From Polaromonas eurypsychrophila (lineage in GTDB: Bacteria > Pseudomonadota > Gammaproteobacteria > Burkholderiales > Burkholderiaceae_C): a DNA stretch of 55,938 nt. Shown here in pieces: positions 37,409 through 47,969 of the stretch; positions within the stretch are counted from its first letter, which is position 1; every line of letters starts with the position of its first letter. The notes below the pieces were generated by a model. The model saw only the letters and a list, made by a program, of their open reading frames with translations, searched no databases and was not told the DNA's origin. Both the position numbers and the translations under genes were made by a program. The stretch covers positions 1 to 55,938 of the forward strand of contig NZ_BMIG01000021.1 of the NCBI RefSeq assembly GCF_014641715.1, written 5' to 3'.

Positions 37409-37971
37409 GCTGCGGGCCTGTTGCAGTCCTGGTCAACCACGGCTTGCACACGCTTGAGTTCCGAGGCTCTGACGCTGTCGTCCATGATCTCGCGCTCACC
37501 CTTGGCATTGGTGCTGGCGATGCGCACGCCTGACTGGAAGGTGGCGACGGCCTTTTTGGCGCGCTCGCAGTTTTCGGCCTGGGCTTGGATGACTTTTTCT
37601 TCCTCGGCCTTTTTCTTGGCTGCGGCTTCTTGCTCAAGTTTCTTCTTTTTGGCCTCGAGCTCGGCATCTTTGCCGGAGATTTTCGGGGCGTTGGGATCTA
37701 CTTTGAGTTTCGCGGCTGCCGCTGCAGGTGCCGCTGCGGCGTTGGTGCTGGCCGCATCCGTAGTCTCGGCAGCAATCACGGGCAAGGCCGCGCGCCGACC
37801 GCCGGGTTGCTTGACGATGTCTTTTTCCTGAATATCTGCAGGCGGCGGCCGGTCACTGAACACCTTGCGGCCGTCCTTGCCCACCCACTGGTATTGGGCC
37901 GCTGCAGACAGCGCAAAAGCCCAGCCAACCAAGGTCAGGATCAGGTATTTGGGCGTGATTTTCAAGTCCAT
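37402..37971 (-). CDS. DUF4124 domain secreted protein
   Basis: About 189 residues starting MDLKITPKYLILTLVGWAFALSAAAQ at 37971, a signal peptide or anchor. The DUF4124 motif follows directly (YQWVGKDGRKVFSDRPPP), then a Gln/Ala/Lys/Glu-rich charged stretch (about 105-140, likely coiled coil) and a C-terminal part with two Cys. The role is unknown; DUF4124 proteins are periplasmic and common in Betaproteobacteria. A longer frame upstream to 38052 overlaps the guaB promoter. Confidence 0.82.
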   Translation of the reverse strand: MDLKITPKYLILTLVGWAFALSAAAQYQWVGKDGRKVFSDRPPPADIQEKDIVKQPGGRRAALPVIAAETTDAASTNAAAAPAAAAAKLKVDPNAPKISGKDAELEAKKKKLEQEAAAKKKAEEEKVIQAQAENCERAKKAVATFQSGVRIASTNAKGEREIMDDSVRASELKRVQAVVDQDCNRPAAQ

Positions 37972-38071
37972 GTTTTCCAGTGTAGCCTTGCCTTGCCCGG
38001 GCGGGACAGGGCGGCCATGAGGACATGGCGTCTTTTTGTAACGCGGGTCCATGGCAGTTGGGGTTCAGGGT

Positions 38072-38095
38072 TTGTACCGACCGGCGCGGGTACAA
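38072..38095. promoter_or_regulatory. palindrome overlapping guaB -10 box
   Basis: TTGTACC (38072-38078) and GGTACAA (38089-38095) are perfect inverted arms 10 bases apart. The right arm overlaps TACAAT (38091-38096), the best -10 candidate 22 bases before the guaB start. A protein bound here would block polymerase, so it is a possible purine operator. No good -35 is present. Confidence 0.45.
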
Positions 38096-38117
38096 TCGTG
38101 TTTTTGGAGCCATCCCT

Positions 38118-39587
38118 ATGCGCCTACTCGGCAAAGCGCTCACCTTCGACGACGTATTGTTGGTGCCAGCGTTCTCCCAGGTCCTGCCCAAGGACACCTC
38201 GCTTTCCACCCAGTTTTCCCGAAATATCCGCCTGAACCTGCCGCTGGTTTCAGCTGCCATGGACACGGTCACCGAAGCCCGGCTGGCCATTGCCATTGCC
38301 CAGGAGGGCGGCATCGGCATCGTCCACAAGAACCTCACGCCCCAGCAACAGGCGGCCGAAGTGGCCAAGGTCAAGCGCTACGAAAGCGGCGTGTTGCGTG
38401 ACCCGGTGGTCATCACCCCGACCCACACCGTGCGCCAGGTCATGGCCATGAGCGAGCAGCTTGGCATCTCCGGTTTTCCGGTCATCGACGGCGGCCGCGT
38501 GGTTGGCATCGTGACCGGGCGCGACATGCGTTTTGAGTCCCGCATGGACGTGCCGGTCAGCACCATCATGACGCCGCGCGAGCGTCTGATCACCATTTCT
38601 GAAACCGCATCGCTGGCCGATGCCAAGGCGCTGCTGAACAAGCACCGTCTGGAGCGGGTGTTGCTGGTCAATGACAACTTCGAGCTCAAGGGCCTGATCA
38701 CCGTCAAGGACATCACCAAACAAACCACCTTTCCAAATGCCGCGCGCGACTCGCACGGCCAGTTGCGCGTAGGCGCAGCGGTTGGGGTGGGTGAAGGTAC
38801 CGAGGAACGGGTCGAGGCCCTGGTCAAGGCTGGCGTGGACGCCATCGTGGTCGATACCGCCCACGGCCACAGCAAGGGCGTGATCGACCGCGTGCGCTGG
38901 GTCAAGCAAAACTACCCGCAGATTGACGTGATTGGCGGCAACATTGCCACCGGCGCGGCAGCGCTGGCCCTGGCCGATGCCGGTGCTGATGCCGTCAAAG
39001 TGGGTATCGGCCCCGGCAGCATCTGCACCACGCGCATCGTCGCCGGCGTGGGTGTGCCGCAGATCATGGCCATTGACAATGTCGCAACCGCGCTGCGCGG
39101 CAGCGGCGTGCCGCTGATTGCCGACGGCGGCATCCGTTACAGCGGCGACATCGCCAAAGCAATTGCTGCCGGCGCCGGTACCGTGATGATGGGCGGCATG
39201 TTTGCCGGCACCGAAGAAGCGCCCGGTGAAGTGATTTTGTTTCAGGGCCGCAGCTACAAAAGCTACCGCGGCATGGGCAGCATAGGTGCGATGCAGCAGG
39301 GCAGCGCCGACCGCTACTTCCAGGAAAGCAGCACCGGCAACCCGAACGCCGACAAGCTGGTGCCCGAAGGCATTGAAGGCCGGGTGCCTTACAAGGGTTC
39401 CATGGTTGCCATCATTTACCAGATGGCCGGCGGCCTGCGCGCCAGTATGGGTTACTGCGGCTGCGCCACCATCGAGGACATGCGCAACCAGGCCGAGTTT
39501 GTCGAGATCACCACGGCCGGCATCCGCGAAAGCCATGTGCACGATGTGCAGATCACGAAAGAAGCGCCGAACTACCGGGCCGATTGA
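38118..39587 (+). CDS. guaB: inosine-5'-monophosphate dehydrogenase
   Basis: A 489-residue IMP dehydrogenase that makes XMP with NAD+, the committed step to GMP. The barrel starts [22 protein letters not shown], the CBS pair (Bateman domain) is at about 95-200, the catalytic loop is [12 protein letters not shown] with the active Cys, and the flap RGMGS is present. A GGAG site lies 8-9 bases before ATG 38118. It is followed by an unrelated secreted ORF and then guaA. Confidence 0.95.
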   Translation: MRLLGKALTFDDVLLVPAFSQVLPKDTSLSTQFSRNIRLNLPLVSAAMDTVTEARLAIAIAQEGGIGIVHKNLTPQQQAAEVAKVKRYESGVLRDPVVITPTHTVRQVMAMSEQLGISGFPVIDGGRVVGIVTGRDMRFESRMDVPVSTIMTPRERLITISETASLADAKALLNKHRLERVLLVNDNFELKGLITVKDITKQTTFPNAARDSHGQLRVGAAVGVGEGTEERVEALVKAGVDAIVVDTAHGHSKGVIDRVRWVKQNYPQIDVIGGNIATGAAALALADAGADAVKVGIGPGSICTTRIVAGVGVPQIMAIDNVATALRGSGVPLIADGGIRYSGDIAKAIAAGAGTVMMGGMFAGTEEAPGEVILFQGRSYKSYRGMGSIGAMQQGSADRYFQESSTGNPNADKLVPEGIEGRVPYKGSMVAIIYQMAGGLRASMGYCGCATIEDMRNQAEFVEITTAGIRESHVHDVQITKEAPNYRAD

Positions 39588-39652
39588 TGAGCTTGCGGGG
39601 CCGCTATTGTGTGTATCCATTTCCATTGCGTGAGCGCGACGAGGAGTTAGGT

Positions 39653-40225
39653 GTGCGCAGTAAATTTCTGAAAATCTTGTCTCTGATAACGCTACTCGTC
39701 TTGACCGCGTTTGTATCGACTGGATTACTTGCGCAGGTTACAACCTATACCAACCGGGTCGACCCGCCAATACTGAGTGCCGAAGATATGAGGGAAAGAC
39801 TTAAATTCGCAGCTCCATTGAGTGGAAATTCCATATTTTGGAAGTCTCAGATTGAAATGCTGGGGCAAAAAATACCATCCTGCTTGTGGCAGGCGCCCTT
39901 TGCCCGACAAATAACACAGCAGCAGCGTGAAATGGCTATTGATCGGGTACAGCATGTTGACGGAGACACCCTTTGGCCGGTCTTTTCAAAGCTCCCCTCA
40001 TTTCCCGCACTGAAGGCTCGGGTGCAAAAAGACCTTGCATCGCAGAATACGCCTGCGACGCTTGCTAAAGCGAACGAGCTCTTAAAGGATCCGGTTACCG
40101 CCGAGTTTGTTCATAGCTGGTTGCATCGATCAGCGTGGCTTTTTGCTTTTGGTTGTGGGCCGTTCACGCCCAATGACGAAACGCGCCTTCAACATGAATT
40201 TATTGTTTGGGCTATTACTCCATAG
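39653..40225 (+). CDS. AT-richer hypothetical secreted protein between guaB and guaA
   Basis: About 190 residues starting at GTG 39653 after GAGGAG; an earlier frame start at 39584 would add residues before the signal peptide. The N-terminus [28 protein letters not shown] is a signal peptide. The mature part has a single Trp/Cys-containing LWQAPFARQ segment, then [20 protein letters not shown] and a Cys near the end. I recognise no family. Base composition is clearly more AT-rich than the flanking guaB and guaA, which suggests later insertion between them. Confidence 0.65.
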   Translation: MRSKFLKILSLITLLVLTAFVSTGLLAQVTTYTNRVDPPILSAEDMRERLKFAAPLSGNSIFWKSQIEMLGQKIPSCLWQAPFARQITQQQREMAIDRVQHVDGDTLWPVFSKLPSFPALKARVQKDLASQNTPATLAKANELLKDPVTAEFVHSWLHRSAWLFAFGCGPFTPNDETRLQHEFIVWAITP

Positions 40226-40239
40226 CCTATTCCCGCCGC

Positions 40240-41856
40240 ATGCATCAAAAAATTCTCATTCTCGATTTCGGCTCCCAGGTCACCCAACTGATCGCGCGAC
40301 GCATCCGCGAAGCCCATGTGTTTTGCGAGGTTCACCCTTGCGATGTGACTGACGACTGGGTGCGTGACTATGCCAAAGATGGCAATTTGAAAGGCGTGAT
40401 TCTTTCGGGCAGCCACGCCAGCCTCTGGGAAGACGAAACCCTGCGCGCGCCGCAGGCGGTGTTCGAACTCGGCATTCCGGTGCTGGGCATCTGCTTCGGC
40501 ATGTACGCGATTGCCGCTGCGCTGGGCGGCAAGGTCGAAGGCGGACACAAGCGCGAGTTCGGTTATGCAGAGGTTCGCGCCCGCGGTCACACCAAGCTAT
40601 TCGAGGGCATTCAGGACTACGCCACGCCCGAGGGTCACGGCATGCTGCATGTCTGGATGAGCCATGGCGACAATGTGACCGAGATGCCGCCCGGCTTCAA
40701 GCTCATGGCGTCTACCGAGTCCTGCCCGATTGCGGGAATGGCTGACGAAGAACGTCGTTTTTACGCGGTGCAGTTTCACCCCGAGGTCACGCACACCAAG
40801 CAGGGCAATGCCATCCTCAAACGCTTTGTGCTGGACATCTGCGGCACACGCCCCGACTGGGTCATGGGTGACTACATCAGCGAAGCGGTCGAGAAAATCC
40901 GCCAGCAGGTGGGTGACGAAGAAGTCATTCTCGGGCTGTCCGGCGGCGTTGATTCGTCGGTGGCCGCAGCGCTGATCCACCGCGCGATTGGCGACCAGCT
41001 CACCTGCGTGTTTGTCGACCACGGCCTGTTGCGACTGAACGAGGGCGACATGGTGATGGACATGTTTGTCGGCAAGCTGCACGCCAAGGTCATCCGGGTC
41101 GATGCCGCCGCGCAGTTTCTCGGCCACCTCGCCGGGGTCAACGAGCCCGAAGCCAAGCGCAAGATCATCGGCCGCGAGTTTGTCGAGGTGTTCAAGGCCG
41201 AAGCCGCCAGCCTCAAGGCTGGCGGTGCCGACGTCAAAGGGGCGAAGTGGCTGGCGCAGGGCACGATTTATCCGGACGTGATCGAGTCCGGCGGCGCCAA
41301 GAGCAAAAAAGCCGTGCTCATCAAAAGCCACCACAACGTTGGCGGCCTGCCCGAGCAACTCGGCCTGAAGCTGCTGGAGCCGCTGCGCGAACTGTTCAAG
41401 GACGAGGTGCGTGAACTCGGCGTGGCGCTGGGCCTGCCGCATGACATGGTATATCGCCACCCGTTTCCGGGCCCCGGCCTGGGCGTGCGCATTCTCGGCG
41501 AAGTCAAAAAGGAATACGCCGACCTGCTGCGCAAGGCCGATGCCATCTTCATCGAGGAACTGCGGAACTTCAAGGATGCGGAGAGTGGCAAGAGCTGGTA
41601 CGACCTGACCAGCCAGGCTTTTGCGGTCTTCCTGCCGGTGAAAAGTGTCGGCGTGATGGGCGACGGCCGCACCTACGACTATGTTGTGGCGCTGCGCGCG
41701 GTGCAGACCAGCGACTTCATGACGGCCGACTGGGCCGAGCTACCGTACGCGCTGCTCAAAAAAGTGTCTAGCCGCATCATCAACGAGGTGCGCGGCATCA
41801 ATCGCGTGACCTACGACGTCAGCAGCAAACCGCCGGCGACGATTGAGTGGGAGTAA
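40240..41856 (+). CDS. guaA: GMP synthase (glutamine-hydrolysing)
   Basis: A 538-residue enzyme converting XMP to GMP. The class I glutamine amidotransferase domain (about 1-205) has the nucleophile in [13 protein letters not shown] and the His/Glu of [10 protein letters not shown]. The PP-loop ATP pyrophosphatase domain has [11 protein letters not shown] (about 210-400), and the dimerisation domain ends in [17 protein letters not shown]. The ATG at 40240 is used; an 11-codon upstream extension overlaps the preceding gene. Confidence 0.96.
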   Translation: MHQKILILDFGSQVTQLIARRIREAHVFCEVHPCDVTDDWVRDYAKDGNLKGVILSGSHASLWEDETLRAPQAVFELGIPVLGICFGMYAIAAALGGKVEGGHKREFGYAEVRARGHTKLFEGIQDYATPEGHGMLHVWMSHGDNVTEMPPGFKLMASTESCPIAGMADEERRFYAVQFHPEVTHTKQGNAILKRFVLDICGTRPDWVMGDYISEAVEKIRQQVGDEEVILGLSGGVDSSVAAALIHRAIGDQLTCVFVDHGLLRLNEGDMVMDMFVGKLHAKVIRVDAAAQFLGHLAGVNEPEAKRKIIGREFVEVFKAEAASLKAGGADVKGAKWLAQGTIYPDVIESGGAKSKKAVLIKSHHNVGGLPEQLGLKLLEPLRELFKDEVRELGVALGLPHDMVYRHPFPGPGLGVRILGEVKKEYADLLRKADAIFIEELRNFKDAESGKSWYDLTSQAFAVFLPVKSVGVMGDGRTYDYVVALRAVQTSDFMTADWAELPYALLKKVSSRIINEVRGINRVTYDVSSKPPATIEWE

Positions 41857-42099
41857 GACTCGCAGCGAGGGGCGAGGATCGCGCGAGGCGTCAGCTCGGC
41901 GAAGCGAAGCCGTAGAGCGCGACCACAGGATGCGCCGCCGCTGCTTGCTGCGCAACGCGAATGCTCTGGCGCACCACCGCGCAGCGGGGTCGACCAGCGT
42001 AGCCGCCGGCGAGTGAATTGCCCTCGATGGGGCAATTCGCGAGGCTCGCAGCGAAGGGCAAGCGTCCTAAAATCGGCAAATTCATCGCATACTTCCGCC
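41857..42099. other. structured non-coding gap between guaA and the PaiB-like gene
   Basis: No gene is visible in these 243 bases. A near-direct repeat (ACTCGCAGCGAGGGGCGAG at 41858 and GCTCGCAGCGAAGGGCAAG at 42044, 16 of 19 matching) flanks GC-rich sequence. GAATTGCCC (42015-42023) and GGGCAATTC (42030-42038) form a perfect 9-bp hairpin. TAAAAT at about 42068-42073 could be the -10 box of the next gene. Confidence 0.5.
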
Positions 42100-42729
42100 A
42101 TGTACTTGCCACCCCAATTCAAAGGCGACCGCATTCTGGCAGCGGCGCTCATCAACGAACACCCTTTTGCCAGCCTGATCAGCGTGGAAGATGCGGGCCT
42201 GCCTTACGTGACGCATTTACCTCTGCATCTCGAAGACAGGGATGGCCAGTTCGTGCTGTTGGGCCACGTCGCCAAACCCAACCCGCACTGGCGCTACCTG
42301 CAGGCCCGGCCCCAGGCCGTGGTGACTTTTCTCGGGCCGCATGCCTACATGTCGCCCAAGGTCTACCCCGACCTGGCCCGTGTGCCGACCTGGAACTACC
42401 TGGCTGTGCATTGCACTGTGCAGGCCACGCTGATTGAAGACCCCGCAGGCAAGGACGCCTTGCTGAAAAAGCTGATCGGCGACCACGAGCCACCGTACGC
42501 CGAGCAGTGGCGTGGGCTGGGTGAGGAGTATGCCCACAAAATGCTGGCCGGCATTGTGGCCTTCGAGTTGCAGGTCACCGAGCTGCAATGCAAGGTCAAA
42601 CTCAACCAGCACCGCCGTGAATCACATGCCGCCATGAAAGCCGCCTATGCCGCCGGTTCGCCCGATGAACAGGCGCTGGCGCAATGGATGGATCGGCTGG
42701 GTATGGGCACCCCGGATCCGGAAAAATGA
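42100..42729 (+). CDS. PaiB-type FMN-binding negative regulator family protein
   Basis: A 209-residue protein starting MYLPPQFKGDR at 42100. It matches the PaiB/FMN-binding split-barrel family: HPFASLISVEDAGLPYVTHLPLHLE, GQFVLLGHVAKPNPHWRYL, VTFLGPHAYMSPKVY, and WNYLAVHCTVQATLI. In Bacillus, PaiB is linked to repression of sporulation and protease genes; the biochemical role in Proteobacteria is unclear. It is followed by a repeat copy and then tadA. Confidence 0.85.
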   Translation: MYLPPQFKGDRILAAALINEHPFASLISVEDAGLPYVTHLPLHLEDRDGQFVLLGHVAKPNPHWRYLQARPQAVVTFLGPHAYMSPKVYPDLARVPTWNYLAVHCTVQATLIEDPAGKDALLKKLIGDHEPPYAEQWRGLGEEYAHKMLAGIVAFELQVTELQCKVKLNQHRRESHAAMKAAYAAGSPDEQALAQWMDRLGMGTPDPEK

Positions 42730-44178
<1,449 letters not shown>

Positions 44179-44224
44179 TAAGGGAGCCGGAGACTGGCAA
44201 GTGCCAACCGAGAAAAATCGCGCC

Positions 44225-44266
44225 AAGCCGCAAGCCGCAAGCCGCAAGCCGCAAGCCGCAAGCCGC
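44225..44266 (+). repeat. 7-bp tandem repeat, six units
   Basis: AAGCCGC is repeated six times without error (44225-44266), followed by AAGCCC. On the minus strand it encodes the repeated Leu-Arg-Leu-Ala-Ala-Cys-Gly at the damaged end of the TRIC channel gene. A 7-base unit shifts frame with each copy gained or lost, so slippage here would alter the C-terminus. Confidence 0.92.
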
Positions 44267-44815
44267 AAGCCCGTGACCCCCGCCATGCCGGTCCTGAAGG
44301 CCCAGGACGGCTTCAGCCCCAGCGCCTTGAGTACCAGATAGAGCGCGATACCAACGATCGCCGCCGTGGCGTAAATGTCCTGGCGCGGCAGCAGCGGCAC
44401 CTGGTTGCTGAAGATGTCACGCATCACGCCACCGGTCACACCGGTGATGGTGCCCATCAGCACGACGATCAACGGGTGCCGCCGCGCGGCCTCGGCCAGT
44501 TTGCACCGGTCAGGGCAAACACCGCCAAGCCCAGCGCATCAGCCACCAGCAGCGCCTGCGCCGGAATCGGCAAAAACTGCACATACATGACCGTGCCCAG
44601 CGCTGCGGCGCAGATCACCATCAGGTAGGTCGGGTTGACCATCCAGAAAACCGGATGCCGGTTCATCAGCACATCGCGCAGCGTGCCGCCGCCTATGGCT
44701 GTCAGCGAGGCCAGCACCACGACGCCGAGCAGATCAAGCTCCAGCAGGCCGGCGGCCAGCGCACCGCTGATGGAGAACACGGCGACACCGAAGAGGTCCA
44801 GAAAATAAGCAGCAT
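44225..44815 (-). pseudogene. broken TRIC/UPF0126 (YicG-like) channel gene
   Basis: The pieces together read as one TRIC-family membrane protein (two repeats of three helices): [20 protein letters not shown], then [48 protein letters not shown] and YATAAIVGIALYLVL. Two frame breaks interrupt it. Near 44802-44805 the ATG frame (44815) needs one more T in a T4 run; near 44500-44502 an A is missing from AAA. The C-terminus then runs into the 7-bp tandem repeat with no family-like ending or stop. Both breaks are single-base losses in homopolymers, so sequencing error is possible for them but not for the repeat. Confidence 0.72.
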
Positions 44816-44878
44816 GGTGCGGCGTTTATACCGCGGCCGGCGGGGCGCCTGGTTCCGGGCAGTGGGATACTCGGAGCC

Positions 44879-45829
44879 GTGAAAAAACATATCTACATTT
44901 ATTCCCCGTCCAGCGCCGTGCGTGACAAGGCAGCGTTCAAACGCGGCGTGTCCCGCTTGAAGGCCCTGGGTTACGAGGTCGAACTTGATGAGGCGGTACT
45001 CGCCAGCCACCAGCGTTTCGCGGGTGACGACGAAACGCGTCTGGCCGCCATCCACCGGGCGGCCGCCAGCGGCGCCGATGTAGCCCTGATCTCACGCGGC
45101 GGATACGGGCTGACGCGCATCTTGCCAAGCATCAATTACAAGGCGCTGGCCAAGGCGGCGCACAAAGGCACGCGTTTTGTCGGCCTGAGCGACTTCACCG
45201 CGCTGCAAAACGCGCTGCTGGCCAAAACCGGCGCTGTGTCCTGGGCCGGTCCCGCCGTGGGGGAGGATTTCGGCGTCGACGGTGAGCCTGACGACATCAT
45301 GGAAGCCTGCTTTGACGACCTGATCAGCGGGCAGGGCGAAGGCACCGGCTGGCGCCTGCCCGCATCTGCTATCAAAGAAGGAGCAATCAGCCTATTACCA
45401 AAAAGGGCTGGAGGCGTATTCAACATCAAGGATGCGACCCTGTGGGGCGGCAATCTGGCGGTGCTGACTTCACTCGTCGGCACTCCTTATTTTCCAGCGG
45501 TCAAGGGTGGCATCCTGTTTCTTGAAGAAGTGCACGAACACCCGTACCGGCTGGAGCGCATGCTGACGTCCTTGCTGCACGCTGGCGTGCTGGCGCAGCA
45601 AAAAGCCATTGTTCTGGGGCAGTTCACCAACTACAAGCTGGTGCCGCACGACAAGGGCTTCAAGCTGGCGACGGTGGTGGCGTGGTTGCAGAAGCAGATC
45701 AAGGCGCCCGTGCTGATGGGCCTGCCGTTCGGCCATGTGCCGACCAAGGTGCTGCTACCGGTGGGCGCAAAAGTGACGTTGGCCGTGGAAGGCCGGGATG
45801 CGTTTTTACTCTGGGGTCACACGCACTGA
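44879..45829 (+). CDS. ldcA: muramoyltetrapeptide LD-carboxypeptidase
   Basis: A 316-residue S66 serine peptidase that trims the terminal D-Ala from tetrapeptides during murein recycling. The N-terminal domain starts IYIYSPSSAVRD, the nucleophile is S104 in VGLSDFTALQ, and the pair is E216/E217 in ILFLEEVHEHPYRLERML and H286 in GLPFGHVPTK. The GTG start at 44879 follows CGGAG. Residues 164-179 (AIKEGAISLLPKRAGG) are one forward copy of the 48-bp repeat, between the two domains. Confidence 0.9.
   Translation: MKKHIYIYSPSSAVRDKAAFKRGVSRLKALGYEVELDEAVLASHQRFAGDDETRLAAIHRAAASGADVALISRGGYGLTRILPSINYKALAKAAHKGTRFVGLSDFTALQNALLAKTGAVSWAGPAVGEDFGVDGEPDDIMEACFDDLISGQGEGTGWRLPASAIKEGAISLLPKRAGGVFNIKDATLWGGNLAVLTSLVGTPYFPAVKGGILFLEEVHEHPYRLERMLTSLLHAGVLAQQKAIVLGQFTNYKLVPHDKGFKLATVVAWLQKQIKAPVLMGLPFGHVPTKVLLPVGAKVTLAVEGRDAFLLWGHTH
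45368..45415 (+). repeat. 48-bp two-hairpin repeat, copy 8, inside ldcA
   Basis: Forward copy starting GCTATCAAAGAAGGAGC and ending AAGGGCTGGAGGC, at codon position 1. The central part is more diverged and AT-rich (ATCAGCCTATTACC) than in the acylase copy, but the ends are identical. Both are exactly 48 bp and translated in the same frame. Confidence 0.82.
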
Positions 45830-45867
45830 GGGTGGTGCCGTGGCCAGTGCTGATCCGGACTTGAAGC

Positions 45868-46206
45868 TCAGTTCAGAGAGCTGCGCCGCGAGCCCAGGCT
45901 GCCGGGGAGCAGGCCTTCAAACATCTTGGTGATGCTGCCGACTTTTTGCCGGGCAATGGTTTCGCCCTGCATCGCCGACAGCACAGCCATCACGTCGCCG
46001 CGGGCGTACCACAGGCCTTGTGCGTCCTGGGCGTAACGTACCCGAAGCGCAATTTTGGGGTAATGCTTTTCACCAAACTCGCCCAACTCGTTGAGCATCA
46101 ACTGCCGGATGCCCTCCGTGCGATTTTCCATGACGGCGGGAGTCGCCTCGCCACCGCTGAGCAAGCCTAACAAGCTGCTTTTTAAATGAGGGGTAATCCA
46201 ACGCAT
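45868..46206 (-). CDS. small hypothetical protein
   Basis: A 112-residue soluble protein I cannot assign. The N-terminal half has MRWITPHLKSSLLGLLSGGEATPAVMENRTEGIRQLML and the middle has KIALRVRYAQDAQGLWYARGDVMAVLS. There is no signal peptide. It looks like a real gene (regular composition, clear start at 46206), of a kind conserved in Burkholderiales as far as I recall. It is convergent with ldcA and divergent from the aldehyde dehydrogenase. Confidence 0.65.
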   Translation of the reverse strand: MRWITPHLKSSLLGLLSGGEATPAVMENRTEGIRQLMLNELGEFGEKHYPKIALRVRYAQDAQGLWYARGDVMAVLSAMQGETIARQKVGSITKMFEGLLPGSLGSRRSSLN

Positions 46207-46497
46207 AGGTCTCGGGACTTTCTGTTTGAGCGGGCGCGATTGAGTACGCGATCTGGTAGATTAAAGCCCCGAAGGCCGGGATGCAAGATGTATCGTGTGA
46301 CGGGGTTAACGCAAAACAACAAACAAATCAAGACGTTAGTAACTAAATGTCATCCTGATTCTCTGATGCGGCCCAGATTAATACTTTTGAATTCGTTGTC
46401 CTTTTGCCGGCGTGGCGAGTTTGCGATTTCCTGATCTCGTGAAATATTCACATCCTTTTCTCTTTAAACCCACTCCAAACCCCCTGTGAGCCCATCC

Positions 46498-47928
46498 ATG
46501 ACCACCTACGCTTCGCACTACATCAATGGCCAGTGGGTCACCGCCCGATCGAAGGAAACCCTGCCGGTTCACGACTCCAGCACCGAAGAAGTCATGGCCA
46601 CGGTGCCTGCCGGTACTGCGCAAGAGGCCGAGCTGGCCGTGCTGGCGGCCCGCGCCGCATTTGACGCGTGGTCCACGCTGCCGGTCGAAACGCGCGCGGC
46701 CTACCTGGAAAAGGTGGCTGCCGGCCTCAAGGCCCGCACCGACGAGATGGCCATGGCGATCGCGCGCGAAGTCGGCATGCCGCTGAAGATGGCGAAAACC
46801 GTGCAGGTCGGCGGCCCCACCTGGCACTGGGGCAACTTTGCCAAGGTCGCGCGCAACTTCGAGTGGGAAAAGAAGGTCGGCAATTCGCTGGTGGTGCGTG
46901 AAGCCATCGGAGTGGTGGGCTGCATCACGCCCTGGAATTTCCCGCTGAGCCAGATCACCCTGAAGATCGCTCCGGCGCTCGCCGCCGGCTGCACCGTGGT
47001 GCTCAAGCCCAGCGAGATCGCGCCGGTCAACGCCATGATTCTGGCCGAAATCATCCACGAAGCCGGCCTGCCGCCGGGCGTATTCAACCTGGTCAACGGC
47101 ATGGGGCCGGTGGTCGGCGAGGTGCTGGCGACGCATCCGGAAGTGGACATGGTCAGCTTCACCGGATCGACCGGCGCCGGCAAACGCGTGAGCGAGCTGG
47201 CCAGCCAGTCAGTCAAACGCATCGCGCTCGAACTCGGCGGCAAGTCGGCCAGCGTGATCCTGGAAGACGCGGACTTCGAAGCCGCAGTCAAGGGCACGAT
47301 TTCCGCCTGCATGCTCAACAGCGGCCAGACCTGCTCGGCGCACACCCGCATGCTGGTGCCTGCCGGCCGTTACGATGAGGTCAAAGCGCTGGCCCAAACC
47401 GCGATCGCCAAATTCAGCGTCGGCCCAAGCCTGGACGAGACCAGCCGGCTCGGCCCGCTGGTCAGCGCGAACCAGCGCGCACGCGTGCTGGGTTTCATCC
47501 GTACCGGCATTGAAGAGGGCGCGGACGTGATTGCCGGTGGAGCCGAGCCGCCGGCCATTGCCAAGGGCTACTTCGTGCAACCCACCATCCTGGGCATCAA
47601 GTCCACCGACACCCTGGCGCAAGAGGAAATTTTCGGCCCGGTGCTGGTTGTCATCCCGTACAAGGATGAAGAGGAAGCCGTGGCCATTGCCAACAGCACC
47701 ATCTACGGCCTGGGCGGCGGCGTCTGGAGCGGCAGCGACGAACACGCGATGAAGGTGGCGCGCCGCATCCGCACCGGCCAGGTCGACATCAACGGTGGCC
47801 CCTTCAATGGCAATGCACCTTTCGGCGGCTACAAGCAGTCGGGTAACGGCCGCGAAAACGGGGTGTATGGTTTCGAGGAATTTCTGGAGTTCAAGTCCTT
47901 GCAGCTCAAGCCCGTCACGGCGGCCTGA
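46498..47928 (+). CDS. NAD(P)-dependent aldehyde dehydrogenase
   Basis: A 476-residue ALDH superfamily enzyme with [37 protein letters not shown], catalytic Glu E245 in LELGGKSAS and Cys C279 in [11 protein letters not shown], and the ending [21 protein letters not shown]. It oxidises an aldehyde to its acid; substrate unknown. ATG 46498 is used; a GTG 12 bases earlier is possible. The 291-bp gap upstream (46207-46497) is AT-richer than average and holds no gene, only the likely promoter. Confidence 0.9.
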   Translation: MTTYASHYINGQWVTARSKETLPVHDSSTEEVMATVPAGTAQEAELAVLAARAAFDAWSTLPVETRAAYLEKVAAGLKARTDEMAMAIAREVGMPLKMAKTVQVGGPTWHWGNFAKVARNFEWEKKVGNSLVVREAIGVVGCITPWNFPLSQITLKIAPALAAGCTVVLKPSEIAPVNAMILAEIIHEAGLPPGVFNLVNGMGPVVGEVLATHPEVDMVSFTGSTGAGKRVSELASQSVKRIALELGGKSASVILEDADFEAAVKGTISACMLNSGQTCSAHTRMLVPAGRYDEVKALAQTAIAKFSVGPSLDETSRLGPLVSANQRARVLGFIRTGIEEGADVIAGGAEPPAIAKGYFVQPTILGIKSTDTLAQEEIFGPVLVVIPYKDEEEAVAIANSTIYGLGGGVWSGSDEHAMKVARRIRTGQVDINGGPFNGNAPFGGYKQSGNGRENGVYGFEEFLEFKSLQLKPVTAA

Positions 47929-47969
47929 TTTTCACGGCCCGTCAGAGGCCTTCATCCGGGGAGAGCGTC

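Noticed and set aside
38250..39626. 458-codon minus-strand frame opposite guaB
   Set aside because: Shadow frame; guaB is complete on the plus strand with catalytic motifs.
46486..46498. GTG at 46486 as start of the aldehyde dehydrogenase
   Set aside because: ATG at 46498 fits the family N-terminus (SHYINGQWV close to the start) better; neither has a strong ribosome site, so this stays uncertain.
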